A DNA stretch of 64,000 nucleotides from Glebionis coronaria (lineage: Eukaryota > Streptophyta > Magnoliopsida > Asterales > Asteraceae). Where the stretch lies: contig CM046876.1 of the NCBI GenBank assembly GCA_025667525.1, forward strand, positions 82,749,512-82,813,511, read 5' to 3'. Of this stretch, positions 34,591 through 45,545 are shown piece by piece; positions within the stretch are counted from its first letter, which is position 1; every line of letters starts with the position of its first letter. The notes below the pieces were generated by a model. It saw only the letters and a list, made by a program, of their open reading frames with translations, was not told where the DNA came from and searched no databases. The translations under genes were made by a program, and so were the position numbers.

Positions 34591-35560
34591 TCAAAACACT
34601 CAAGAAGTGTATCAAGAAGGGAGATTTCCGTTGGACAAAGGAAGCTGAGGAAGCTTTTGGTCAGCTTAAACAGCACCTCGCAGCTCTTCCCATGCTAGTG
34701 GCACCCCGACCTAAGGAAGAGCTCATCATGTATATGTCAGCTACGCATGGAGCAATAAGTGCGGTACTTATGACGGATAGGGACACAGTCCAAACTCCGG
34801 TCTACTTCATAAGTAGAACCCTACAAGGGCCGGAGTTGAATTATTCCTCTATGGAGAAACTGGTTTTGGCATTAGTATTCGCCACAAAACGGTTACGCCG
34901 GTACTTTCAGGCACACCCAATTGTGGTTATTACTGATCAACCAATAAAACAAATCATCTCAAAACCAGACGTGGCCGACAGGCTACAAAATTGGAGCATT
35001 CTGCTAGGAGAGCATAACATCTCCTATAGACCAAGGACCGCGGTCAAAGGCCAAATCTTGGCATACTTCTTGGTTGAGAAGCCAGATGAGGACGGACCAG
35101 TAACACAACGAGAGGAAGCTCCAGCAGAACCATGGGTATTATTCACTGATGGATCCTCGTGCACGGACGGATCAGGAGCTGGTCTCATCCTTACGAATCC
35201 GGAAGGAATGGAGTTTACATACGCCCTGCGCTTTGAGTTCACAGCCACCAATAATGAGGCAGAATATGAAGCGTTGATTGCGGGTTTAAAAATCGCCGCT
35301 AGAATGGGAATTCGCAACCTTGAGGCCTACATGGACTCACGGCTTGTCGCGAACCACATTATAGGGGGTTACGTAGATAAGGAGGACAACATGGTTCGAT
35401 ACTTGGAGAAATTCAAGTCGCTCATCGCTACTTTCAGCAAGTTTTCTATCAAACAGGTACCAAGAGGTGAAAACAAGAAGGCGGACGCTCTTAGCAAGAT
35501 CGCGTCTACAAGTTTCGCCCACTTATCCAAGCAAGTCTTGGTAGAAATACTAAAGGAAAA
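34560..35560 (+). pseudogene. Gypsy C tandem RNase H domains
   Basis: The first, RT-linked RNase H shows LPMLVAPRPKEELIMYMSA, SRTLQGPELNYSSMEKLVLAL and RRYFQAHPIVVITDQP. A second RNase H follows: WVLFTDGSSCTDGSGAGLIL, NNEAEYEALIAGLKIA, YMDSRLVANHI and GENKKADALSKIA, with the D, E, D, D residues expected of an active RNase H. The duplicated RNase H marks the Tat clade of Ty3/gypsy. The frame is open from 34392 to 36575 on the plus strand. Confidence 0.93.
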
Positions 35561-36840
35561 GTATATAATGGAAGGGGAAGTCGCAGCTATAGTTGAGGAA
35601 GATGGACCTACATGGATGACCCTGATCATCAGCTATTTAACTGACGAAACCCTTACAGATGAGGAAAAGGCGGCACGACGTATCAGAAGGAAGTCGCAGC
35701 ACTTTGAGCTTCAAGAAGGTATTCTTTACAAGCGCTCTTTCTTACAGCCGTGGTTGCGGTGTGTTGGGCCACACCAGGCTACTTATGTGATCAGTGAGAT
35801 ACATGAAGGGCTATGCGGTATGCACGCAGGTCCCCGATCTGTAGTGGCACGAGCTCTACGCACAGGATACTATTGGTCTACTATGTATAGGGATGCACGT
35901 GACATGATTCTTAAATGCAGTGATTGCCAAGTGCACAGACCAGTACCGCGACATCCGCAGCAGGAACTGACACCCATTACATCCCCATGGCCATTCTATA
36001 AGTGGGGGATTGACATTGCAGGACCTTTCACCGTAGCTGCAGGGGGAGTTAAGTTCTTGATCGTCGCAATTGACTACTTTACACGGTGGATAGAAGCTAA
36101 GGCAGTTAAATCCATTACAGGCAAACAGGTTAAAAAGTTTGTTTGGGAAAACATCGTGTGCCGTTTTGGCTTGCCAAGAGAAATCATCTTGGACAACGGG
36201 AAGCAGTTCACGGATAATCCATTCAAGGACCGGTGCGCATCATTGAATATCACGCGACGCTTCGCATCTGTTAAGCACCCGCAGACAAATGGTCTTGTGG
36301 AACGGGCAAATAGAAGCTTAGGTGAAGGCATCAAGGCACGCCTGGATGAACGAAGTGCCAAATGGGTAGATGAGCTGCCACATGTTCTATGGGCACATAG
36401 GAATATGATTAAAACAGCCAATGGGGACACTCCATTTGCGCTGGCCTACGACACTGAAGCTGTTATACTAGCAGAGTTTGGAATGCCAACCATCCGACAG
36501 CGGAGGTTAATGTTGTCACGAATGACGAGCAACTCCGGATTAATCTGGACTTACTGGTGGAAAAAAGAGAAATAGCTGCTATCAATGAGGCCAAGTCCAA
36601 GGCACAGATGAAGGCTTATTATGACGCCAAGGTAAAAGGTGTTTCCTTTCGACCGGGAGATTTTGTTTATCGTGCCAACGAGGAAAGTCGAGCGGAGAAT
36701 ACAGGAAAGCTAGGCCCCAAGTGGGAAGGACCGTATGAGGTTACGGAAGCCTTAGGACGGGGTGCGTACAAGTTGCGTGACATGGATGACCGCGACCTGA
36801 AACGCACATAGAATATCTGCAATCTTAAAAGATGCTATAT
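35560..36840 (+). pseudogene. Gypsy C integrase
   Basis: The HHCC zinc domain reads HEGLCGMHAGPRSV...DMILKCSDCQVH. The catalytic triad is in place: GIDIAGPF, IILDNGKQFTD and NGLVERANRSL. A frameshift near 36545 leads to the C-terminal part (KAYYDAKVKGVSFRPGDFVYR, KLGPKWEGPYEVTEALGRGAYKL). A TAG at 36809-36811 falls just before the terminal NICNLKRCYI. Confidence 0.92.
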
Positions 36841-37560
36841 TTGAAAGGCTACGGCTTCCGCATGTACACTTCGCTATAGTTGGCTTCAATGAAGATCCAT
36901 GTATTCTCTTTTGTTTTGTTTTTCATGCTTTCTAGGTTCCCTTTGTTTTTAGGATTTCCCATTCTTGTAAAAACAAAATCGTAAACGTTCTAATAAAATG
37001 TCGTGGTGCCTAGCTAGCTCCACGGCTCGTTTTTGTGCAAATTATTGTCTTGTCTTTTAAATTCTATGTGCAAATTATTATCGTATAGATTTAGTTGTTA
37101 TTGCTATAATGTGCTATCTCTTATTCATATGCATTCATTCAAAACCGTACATGTACTATTCGCCTCCAGGCGGGGTAAGAGGATTAAGTGAACCTAATAA
37201 TTCAACTTGTCGCATAAGAGGGATGCAACCCCAGTGACGTGGATCATGTATCCTTACTACACACCTTGTTTACAAGACGTTGTAATAAGTTTCCATATGC
37301 CGCACCCACGTAGTGCTTTGCATGGTAAAGACGCACGCCGCACGTCTAGTAATATATAGACTTTGTTTTATTCTGGGTAAGACGTGACATGTCATGCAAA
37401 ATAGTTACATGATATCTAAAGAAAATAAACAAGTTTCAAATTCAAAACACAAAGTAGCCGTGGTCCTCACGGACTTACATAAAACGAGTTATCACAATAA
37501 TGTCAGTTCTAGCCGTATACATACACGGACGAATAAAGGCACAAATGTTTACAATGTAAA
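36841..37560. other. Spacer between gypsy C integrase and antisense ORF
   Basis: About 700 bp without a gene. Possible poly(A) signals on the plus strand (AATAAAATG near 36991) would suit the end of the genomic or pol transcript. Confidence 0.45.
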
Positions 37561-40291
37561 TTATAAAGGAGGTAAGAACTCTCCTATCTCTCTCTTTCCT
37601 TCTGCAATCAAGGTACGGAGGACCTCACCACGGGCATCTTTTCCACCCTGTGCCCTGGTCATGTTAGCATCCAACGCCTCGGCTAACAGCTTCTCATCTT
37701 TCATTACCTTCGAAGCAGAGTCGTAGGTGGGCAGGGTCAGGGGGATGGGATCGGCTGTGAGCTTGGACATTATCACCTCATTGGGAGCATCCTTCAGCGA
37801 CTCTAGCTCGTTTAGGAATGGGTGCTGGATTTCCCCAAGGGCGGCCATTGATGCGGTCATCTTCTGTTCAGCTAGAGGGTTGTGGTAGGCATGTTGGGTA
37901 ATGTCTTCCTTCTTGCTTATTAGCTCCGCAACTTTGGTCAACCCCTCGTGCCTACCACGGTCAATGCCGTCCGATACAACATCAGCAAAAGCATGCAACA
38001 AGTAAGGATCCTCCGTTACCTTGCTCGCGGCAAGCCGCATTCCCTGGCCAACCATCCATCTACGCCCAACTATGGCTGTAAGTAAGAGAGGGCACAGCAC
38101 TTCGGCGCAGTCCGTTGCCATCCTTCTCAGTTCTCCCTCAGCTATCGCAGCTCGCTCTTCCAAAGTAGTCTGTGCATAGGTAAGTTCATCCTTGAGCGTG
38201 TCGCGTTCCTGAGCAATGGTGAAGGCTTGTACTGTTACGGCTTTAGTGGCGGCTTCGGCTGCGGATACGTATAAATAAAACTTAGAATTACTACAAGACA
38301 ATGTGGGTCTTATATGAATAGATAAGTATCAATAGAAGCATGTACCTTCTCATTAGATGCAGCTAGGAGGGCCTCTAGCTCAGTAATGCGTTCCTCGCGT
38401 GCATTGGCGTGGTGGACTTGTTCCTTGACTGTTGATTCCGCTACGACTAAAGCTGCCTGCAGGGATGTGATAGTCTTCTCATGCTTTTCCAACAGTTCCT
38501 CTCGGCGAGCAATCTTCCTATCAGCACGGTTCACGTTAACCAAAGCTTTTTCCAAGCGGTGCCGTAGGGCTGCACCAACTGTCACCTGGTGCGCGGAGGA
38601 TACATCAAACTACTCCAGCAGCGTCTCGTGCTCGAGTTCATCCAAGTCTTGTGCCAGCGCTGGAGGAGTGATGTGTTCCATAAATTATCTGCACCCGGAC
38701 TCCGCCTCTAATCTTGTTAAGCTGGACAAGTTCTAGGCTGGGCGAAGGTTGGTGTCAGGTCCCTCAGGACGGGGCTCCCCTTCATGAGTTACGGGAGGGG
38801 ATGGAGGTCTCGTTGATATCACGGGTGAGGGTTCCCTTTCCACCTCCTTCTCCTGGGCTACTATCGACGGGTCCGCCCTATTATTAAAACACACTTGTTA
38901 GTTTTTGTTTGTGGATTATATCTTTTGGAGTATTGATTGGTACTCACGTAATGCTAGTCACGGGTTCCGTGATAGTAGGAGCCACGACATTCACATGGGT
39001 AGCCTTCCAGACTTGCTCATCAACATGCAGCGCATGGTTTACTTGGGCTGTAGAGACACTGCTCCCCTCTTGGAACTGCGGATGGTCCTTCCTTAGCTTC
39101 TTTGGGGGAGCATTGTGCGCCCCTGCCCCAGCCTCAAGGTTTTTTTGCTACCTTCCTGGTAGTCTTCCGCTTTCTAGACTTGGGCTTTGATGGCTGAGGG
39201 GATCCAAAATCCTGTATTGTTTCTTCTTCATCATCGGTGCGATTGTTAGCTGGATTGGTGAGTTCTTCTTCTTCATCTTGGTGCGGTACGACGTCCTCCA
39301 ACAGCAGCTCCTCAACGTCCTCATTACGGAAGTCTAGGGGGGACTTCTGGATCACGGGCTCCTGCTCGTCCGACCGCTGCTCGGTTTTTTCTTCCAGAGG
39401 GATGGTCATGTTGACGGTGGCCTCTAGTAAGGGGGGTTCACCTTCTTTTAGTGGTCGTGACCCTTGAGGAACTTTGCTTGGATCGCCTTGGCGTAATAGG
39501 CCAAACAACTTCATCTCTGCGGACATATGCATACACACGGATTAGTAATTTCACAAGTACTATAGGACATGTTTTGCATCTAAAGTACAGAAGACCTACC
39601 CTGCCTACGTTCGGTCAGAAAGCACGGATATCTATCCTCCCTTCCATAGTAATAGCGGTTGATCCCTACTAGGCACAGGAAGTGCTCCGGCAGGCCCCTA
39701 TGGAATTCTGTACGGTGGGTGTCTAATATTTTCAAATCCTTACTACTATAGTCCTTGGATTTGGGAGGATAGTCTTTGGGTGCTCTGGTTTTGAGAACAA
39801 AAGGGGTGGGGAATACTTTCTCATCTACGAAAAAATAGTGGTCGTACCAATTCTTAAGGGAATCTAAGGGTTTCTTATAAGTCATGGGGGCGGATGCGGA
39901 TCGTTTCTTGAACGATAGCCACCCATTCACCAGTTGGGGTAGTAAAAAACCCTAAATAGATTCACGGTCGGGGTTACCTCACATGTATGGCAGGTAATCT
40001 CAAACTGGTTGATCTTACATGCCCCTATGTAGTGAAGTTGGGTTATGTGGAAGTCGTAGTATAAAAGCAGATCTACTAAGAACCTGGATAGGGTATGCGG
40101 TAGTTAGCCGAGTCAAATAGACGCGTATACACGCCTATCTTTCTCTTCGGAGAATCCGTAATAGCTTCACCGTCACCTGGATAGGTCGGATGTACGCTTT
40201 CAGGAATATAGTACTTAGACAAAAAGTCTATGTATTTCTCCGCAGGCATCACGTTGAGGACATCCGTAATAAGAGGGTTGTCCTTCACCAT
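37561..40291 (-). pseudogene. Antisense accessory ORF of gypsy C (putative gypsy-type transposon domain, PF04195-like)
   Basis: Minus-strand frames form one decayed protein. It starts near 40291 (KYIDFLSKYYIPESVHP, KIGVYTRLFDSANYRIP). After a frameshift near 40080 it continues with FLVDLLLYYDFHITQLH, then NGWLSFKKRSASAPMTYKKP, LDSLKNWYDHYFFVDE and PEHFLCLVGINRYY (39930-39580). An acidic Ser/Pro linker follows (39538-39134), then a coiled coil (38585-38310) and a C-terminal domain (GRRWMVGQGMRLAASKV, 38301-37561). Proteins of this layout occur as antisense extra ORFs in Tat-lineage elements. Their role is unknown. Small introns rather than frameshifts could explain some breaks. Confidence 0.75.
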
Positions 40292-40763
40292 GTTTTATAA
40301 AAAGGATTAGAAAGGCGTGATGATCTAACCTGCGGTGGAGAAAATTCGTGGGATAAAAAGAGAAGGTATGAAGAAACGAGCTTGAAACTGACAATGGCGG
40401 AAAGAGGTATAAACTGTGTGTGTAACAGTAGCACACACCAACTCTTTTATAGGGTTGCCTCGATTTCCAAGGTAACGTGGATGCTAGCCACGTGTAAGCC
40501 ACTACGCCCATCTAACGGATGAAATTTCTGACACTTCCGAAACGTCAGAAGGGACCCACGGGTCACTTCTTGATAGTTTTACGTGGTTCAAGGGTGGGCC
40601 TTTCTGGTGCACTTTTGCAGGCGTGCGTCCGACTATTGACTACCATTAATGCATTCATTAAAGTTGTCCCAGTCGGCTTATTTTGGAGTGCGGCCGTATT
40701 TGCAACAACAAGGTCTACAGGGCATTGGTTAGTCTAGAGGTTACGCCTACGGCTGTAACAATT

Positions 40764-40777
40764 AGACTGGGGGGACA
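40764..40777 (+). other. Polypurine tract, gypsy C
   Basis: AGACTGGGGGGACA ends directly at the 3' LTR start, as expected for the plus-strand primer. Confidence 0.85.
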
Positions 40778-41361
40778 TGATGACGTATAGTCCCCAACCG
40801 GGTCATGAACCCGGCCCACGGGTACTACCCGCATCCGGCCTGTTACTAATGGGTTGAATTAATATCATTTGAGCTTATGGGCTTCGAATGAACAATGACC
40901 ACATGCATGCGTGCGGCCCATTACCCGGCACGACCGGTACAGGGTTAGACAGAATCATACTCTTATTATGATTAGCATTTACCCCAAAGAAGAGGATATA
41001 TACTCACCATAATTAGAAGATAACAATCAAGCTAATTCTGGTACTTATCCTTTTTTGGGGGCCGAAGCATCAGTGACAGCCCATTAGGGTTTCACTGCCT
41101 ATATAAGGAACCCCCAAGGGTTCCACAAAGGTATTACATTCTACACGCTCTCAACTCTCATCCGATTCTTAAACCCTAACCGATTACTTACACTCACGCC
41201 GGAGTCTAATCATGGGATACATTCCCACTGTAAGCCTAACGCATGTTGTTTTAGTGTGCAGGATCCCAACCAAATATTTCACTTGGTGCAGGAGCCGGAA
41301 CCCAGCCAACCCGAATCAAGCCTGATTCGGATCTAGCAAGGATCATCCAACTTTTATATTT
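40778..41361 (+). mobile_element. 3' LTR of gypsy C
   Basis: Same length (584 bp) as the 5' LTR with about 25 substitutions by eye. The last bases TATATTT replace TGTATCA of the other copy. Confidence 0.92.
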
Positions 41362-41366
41362 GTTAA

Positions 41367-41708
41367 TACATTTACTGCTAATTACACATTCTTTTTTGGT
41401 AATGATAACTATACATATGACGAGAATTTCATTTGTAGTTATGCTCGTAGAAATTGACTTTCTCTTAATTAAAGTAGTGTTAAGTTGATGAGACTTTTCT
41501 TGTTAACTTTTTAAGTTGTAATTGTATTTTTCCCGTTGAATTTCTTTGGAATTGGGTGTAAATCAAATGTTTTTTTATCTTGCTAACTTTTTTTTTCTTC
41601 ATTAATTTCCGTAAATCACGTTATGTGTATTGACTTGAATTAAAACTGGCATTTGCGTGATTTTACTATACTTAGCTTAACAAAAAAAAAGTTAATAATA
41701 ATAAAAGA
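41367..41708. other. AT-rich spacer
   Basis: Old flank of the gypsy C insertion, with TACTGCTAATTAC near its left edge. I see no gene. Confidence 0.5.
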
Positions 41709-41734
41709 AAAATTACAAGACAAAAGTTCCTTAA

Positions 41735-41786
41735 GGATCATGCATCCAAAAAAGAAAAAAGGAAGCAATCTCCATCATCTATTTAA
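41735..41786 (+). repeat. Left inverted repeat of the RT element
   Basis: GATCATGCATCCAAAAAAG and GGAAGCAATCTCCATCATC match the complement of 47738-47790 with about three quarters identity. Confidence 0.65.
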
Positions 41787-42116
41787 ATCACATCCAATTG
41801 TGTATATTAATCTTTAAATTTAATTTAACTTGCAAGCTTTAAGGGGAAAATATTTAATCTTTTTTTTTTAAGCCTTCATCTGCAATTTAAAAATCCATTC
41901 ATCAAAACACCACATCAATATAATGTAGCCTTCTAACTTTCTTCGATTTCACTACAACAAAACGCAAATCCTCATTGCAATCTCCATATTCACTACCATA
42001 AAATCCCAAAAAATGTTTTACTACCCACAAAGTGTTTGTGAAAATGTCTCAACAAAAAAACATACATAAAAACATTATCCTTTTCGTTACAATTCCATTT
42101 ACTTCCTCTTATTTAC

Positions 42117-45100
42117 ATGACATCCTCATCTATCTCTTCGAACGGAATTTGGCCGTGCCCGTTTAGGGGTTTTCATTGTTGCCCGGACGGTGAAGTGGGC
42201 AATAAAGGGTTTCCTCGTTTGATATCTCATCTTAAGAGACTACACCTTTCATGCGATGAACGTAAAGATGCATTACGCGATGCTATCTCCATGGACCATG
42301 GATTATATATGGCACTTGAGGATACTTTGAAGGCATTTGACCAATGGCTATGTGGGGAGTGTATGAACTTACATGCTGTTAGTCGGGCTTGTCATCACAA
42401 GGATGGTGTTGTTCGCCTATCAAAAGAGCCCGATGACATGGTTGGTTATATTGTTGGCATTTCGAAGCCTTCTAATAAGGATTATGAGATAAACGTAACT
42501 GAGGGGTTGGCTTTGGATGTTGAGCTTCTTGATCGTGTTTTTAAATTGCCTATCACTACTGTCAAAAGTATTCCTCATGGTTGTCGTCTCGCTTTTTCTC
42601 AGGCTTTAAAAACAGTTCTTTACAAGGTGGTTGCCCAACCCGATTCTGTTGCAGCATGGGTCAAGTTGTTACTTTTTCCACGATGTACGTTACAGGTGTG
42701 TAGGCCCAAGAATAGACAAGAACGTAGGTCAGGAAACAGGAAATCCTTGCAACAAAGTCATATCTTGAAGTCACTAGCCACATGGGGGAAAGATGACGGT
42801 ATTGAAACGTTAGTTAAGAAGATGTTTGATGGTTTTGTATTAGGTTCTTTGGACGAGGGTGGAGGTGATTTTAATGAGGAGGCAACATCAGGTAATGCCA
42901 ACATCAGGCAATGTCTACGCAAGGTCGCGGATGGGCACTTTACAGCAGCTGTGAAAGTGTTATCCTCTTCTGGTGTAGCTCCATACTGCGATGATACCAT
43001 TAAAGCCTTGGAGGCCAAGCATCCTTACAAGCCACCCCCATCCATGTCGAGCAGTACATATTCTGAGCCTCCCCTTGTAGTAGAGATTGATTGTGTCCTT
43101 GGCTGTATTAAATCATTCCCTAAAGGTACTTCATGCGGTAGAGATGGTTTGAGGGCACAACATATTTTAGATGCTTTATGTGGAGAGGGGTCTACTATTG
43201 CCACAGATCTCTTAAAGGTCATCACCTCGGTCGTTAATTTGTGGTTATCGGGAAGGTGTCCGCCAATCTTGGGGGAGTTTGTCGCATCTGCTCCTCTTAC
43301 GCCTCTCCTTAAACCAGATAACGGGATTCGACCTATTGCAGTAGGTACTATATGGAGACGTTTGGTTTCCAAGGTTGCTATGAAAGGCGTGGGTAAAGAA
43401 ATGTCCAAGTACCTTTCTGATTTCCAGTTTGGAGTTGGAGTGTCGGGTGGCGCTGAGGCTATTTTACATAGCGCTAATAGGGTGTTGAGTGAATACCATA
43501 ATGATGGGTCTCTTGCAATGCTCACTGTGGACTTCTCAAATGCTTTTAACCTTGTGGATAGATCAGCATTACTCCATGAGGTTAGGGTGAGATGTCCCTC
43601 TATTTCTTTGTGGGTAGATTTCTTATATGGGCAAGCAGCGAGATTGTATATAGGAGACACATATATCAGGTCTGCCACGGGGGTGCAACAAGGTGACCCA
43701 TTGGGACCTCTTCTATTCGCTCTTGTATTACACCCACTTGTACATAATATCAGAGACAATTGCAAGCTTCTTCTTCATGCTTGGTATCTTGATGATGGAA
43801 CTGTTATTGGAGAGTCAGAAGAGGTTGCCAAGGTGTTAGACATTATAAAGGTGAGTGGTCCAGGTTTGGGTCTTGAACTTAATATCAAGAAAACAGAGGT
43901 ATTTTGGCCCTCGTGCAATGGTGTGAAGGTCCGTGATGGTTTGTTTCCTATTGATATTCGGAGACCGTCTTCGGGTGTGAAGCTTCTTGGGGGAGCTGTT
44001 AGTAGAGACGCCAATTTTATTAGAGGGATGGCCATGAGGAGAGCCACGAATGCAGTTGATTTGATGAGCCTTCTTCCACAGTTACATGACCCGCAGAGTG
44101 AGCTCCTTTTACTTCGATCATGCATGGGTATTTCCAAACTCTTTTTTGGGCTAAGGACTTGCCAACCTGTACACATGGAGGATGCGGCCTTGTTTTTTGA
44201 CAAGGGTTTGCGTGGGTCAATTGAGAACATAGTGGTTTGTGGAGGACTATTCTTTGGAGACTTACAGTGGCGACTTGCTTCTTTACCCATTCGTCTTGGT
44301 GGTTTGGGTTTGTACTCGGCAAAAGAGGCCTCCTCCTATGCTTTTGTGGCCTCGAGGGCCCAATCTTGGGTGTTACAAGATCACATTTTACGTGACAGTG
44401 GCGTATGTGGTATGGATGATGATTATGCTTCTGCTTTAGCTTGTCTACGTGATAAGATTCCAAGCTTTGATTTTAGTTGTTTCACTAATAAGGATACCGC
44501 CCCCTCTAAAACCCAACAAACATTGGCGACTACCCTTTTTAGTGAAATGGTCAAGGATATGGAGGTCCACTTTGATATGACTTTGAGGCAGAAAGCGGTT
44601 TCTGAGAGTTTACGCGCGTCACATGCTCAGGATTTCCTACTAGCTATCCCTATAGACGGGCTTGGTCAACATATGTCACCAGTGGAATACCGTTCTATTC
44701 TTAAGTATCGGCTCATGATCCCATTATTTCCGGCTGATACAATGTGCCCTGTTTGTCGCAAGGCATGTTTGGATTCTTTTGGGGAACATGCGGTTCATTG
44801 TAAAGAGCTCCCGGGCTTCAAGTATCGACACGATATGGTTAGAGACGTTCTTTTTGACATATGTAGACGTGCTGGTATCTCCGCCAAGAAAGAAGCACCT
44901 GTGAACTTCTTGACTGACCCGGTAGATGGAAGATCCACACTCAGACCGGCGGACATTATGGTTTTTGGATGGGTTGGAGGAAAACATGCATGTGTGGATC
45001 TGACTGGGGTTTCTCCTCTTGTGGGGATGAGTAGCCGGGGTTTTACAGCGGGTCAGGCTGCTTTGAAAGCCGCCTCATGCAAAGTGACAAAACACGAAAA

Positions 45101-45323
45101 AGCATGCATTGAAAATCAACACGTGTTTATTCCTTTTGCATTTGATACCTTCGGTTTTCTTGCACCTGAAGCGGTGGAGTTTCTGAATAGAGTTCAGCGC
45201 GTTATGAATAGCAACGTTATGACACCTAAATCCACAAATGTGGTTTTTACTAGAATTAGCTTTGCAATTCAAAAAGGGCTTGCGGCGCAGCTTGTTGCTC
45301 GCTTGCCTTCTACAGTTATGTAA
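42117..45323 (+). CDS. Reverse transcriptase with zinc finger and restriction-like endonuclease (1068 aa, intact)
   Basis: A single uninterrupted frame from ATG to TAA. N-terminus: a C2H2-like finger (C14, C21/C22, H38, H43). The centre is a non-LTR-type RT with GTSCGRDGLRAQH, a PLTPLLKPDNGIRPIAVG block, motif A TVDFSNAF (D472), motif B GVQQGDPLGPLLF (about 522-534) and motif C WYLDDG (D559, D560). A thumb-like region follows. The C-terminus has a Cys/His cluster (C877, C880, C884 and HAVHC) and RPADIMVF...CVDLTGVSP (R943, D946, D961), the PD-(D/E)XK pattern of R2/NeSL-type endonucleases, then FIPFAFDTFG and IQKGLAAQLVARLP. All RT catalytic residues are present. I recall intronless plant proteins of this type, but know of no proven function. 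It may be an RLE-type non-LTR ORF or a domesticated RT gene. It lies inside inverted repeats. Confidence 0.88.
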   Translation: MTSSSISSNGIWPCPFRGFHCCPDGEVGNKGFPRLISHLKRLHLSCDERKDALRDAISMDHGLYMALEDTLKAFDQWLCGECMNLHAVSRACHHKDGVVRLSKEPDDMVGYIVGISKPSNKDYEINVTEGLALDVELLDRVFKLPITTVKSIPHGCRLAFSQALKTVLYKVVAQPDSVAAWVKLLLFPRCTLQVCRPKNRQERRSGNRKSLQQSHILKSLATWGKDDGIETLVKKMFDGFVLGSLDEGGGDFNEEATSGNANIRQCLRKVADGHFTAAVKVLSSSGVAPYCDDTIKALEAKHPYKPPPSMSSSTYSEPPLVVEIDCVLGCIKSFPKGTSCGRDGLRAQHILDALCGEGSTIATDLLKVITSVVNLWLSGRCPPILGEFVASAPLTPLLKPDNGIRPIAVGTIWRRLVSKVAMKGVGKEMSKYLSDFQFGVGVSGGAEAILHSANRVLSEYHNDGSLAMLTVDFSNAFNLVDRSALLHEVRVRCPSISLWVDFLYGQAARLYIGDTYIRSATGVQQGDPLGPLLFALVLHPLVHNIRDNCKLLLHAWYLDDGTVIGESEEVAKVLDIIKVSGPGLGLELNIKKTEVFWPSCNGVKVRDGLFPIDIRRPSSGVKLLGGAVSRDANFIRGMAMRRATNAVDLMSLLPQLHDPQSELLLLRSCMGISKLFFGLRTCQPVHMEDAALFFDKGLRGSIENIVVCGGLFFGDLQWRLASLPIRLGGLGLYSAKEASSYAFVASRAQSWVLQDHILRDSGVCGMDDDYASALACLRDKIPSFDFSCFTNKDTAPSKTQQTLATTLFSEMVKDMEVHFDMTLRQKAVSESLRASHAQDFLLAIPIDGLGQHMSPVEYRSILKYRLMIPLFPADTMCPVCRKACLDSFGEHAVHCKELPGFKYRHDMVRDVLFDICRRAGISAKKEAPVNFLTDPVDGRSTLRPADIMVFGWVGGKHACVDLTGVSPLVGMSSRGFTAGQAALKAASCKVTKHEKACIENQHVFIPFAFDTFGFLAPEAVEFLNRVQRVMNSNVMTPKSTNVVFTRISFAIQKGLAAQLVARLPSTVM

Positions 45324-45389
45324 TTAAACTTATAGTAAATCATTTTTCTTTTATGAGAAAGTCAACAATGAAGAAATTTAATTAAAAAA

Positions 45390-45545
45390 ACATTTTTCAT
45401 CATATTTCTTAAAAATTAAATATCTCTCAAACCGTTAATCGTTATGAAAAAATAATTATACCGTCACGACGGGAATTAAATTATCTTTCTATAGATATGC
45501 ACTTCTATATATTTTCGGCGAACTTTTTTTAAAAATTTTCGTAAA
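45390..45545 (+). repeat. Left arm of an inverted repeat around the palindromic array
   Basis: TATCTCTCAAACCGTTAATCG, ATGAAAAAATAATTATACCG, TTATCTTTCTATAGATATGC and ATATATTTTCGGCGA recur as the complement of 47560-47715 in the same order, roughly 70% identical by eye. Confidence 0.65.

Larger units (their letters stand above)
30544..41361 (+). mobile_element. Ty3/gypsy LTR retrotransposon C (Tat-type, 10.8 kb)
   Basis: Complete structure on the plus strand: 584-bp LTRs, primer site, gag, protease, RT, two RNase H domains, integrase, an antisense accessory ORF, a polypurine tract and the 3' LTR. Candidate target duplications GTTAC (30539-30543) and GTTAA (41362-41366) match at 4 of 5. A second RNase H between the ordinary one and integrase, and an antisense ORF after integrase, are known features of the Tat lineage. 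LTRs differ at about 25 of 584 positions by eye, so this insertion is probably older than copia A. Coding damage is modest: three in-frame stops and a few frameshifts. Confidence 0.93.

Noticed and set aside
43025..44463. Long minus-strand frames (246, 171 and 147 codons) opposite the RT gene
   Set aside because: They are shadows of the intact plus-strand reading frame and show no recognisable domain.
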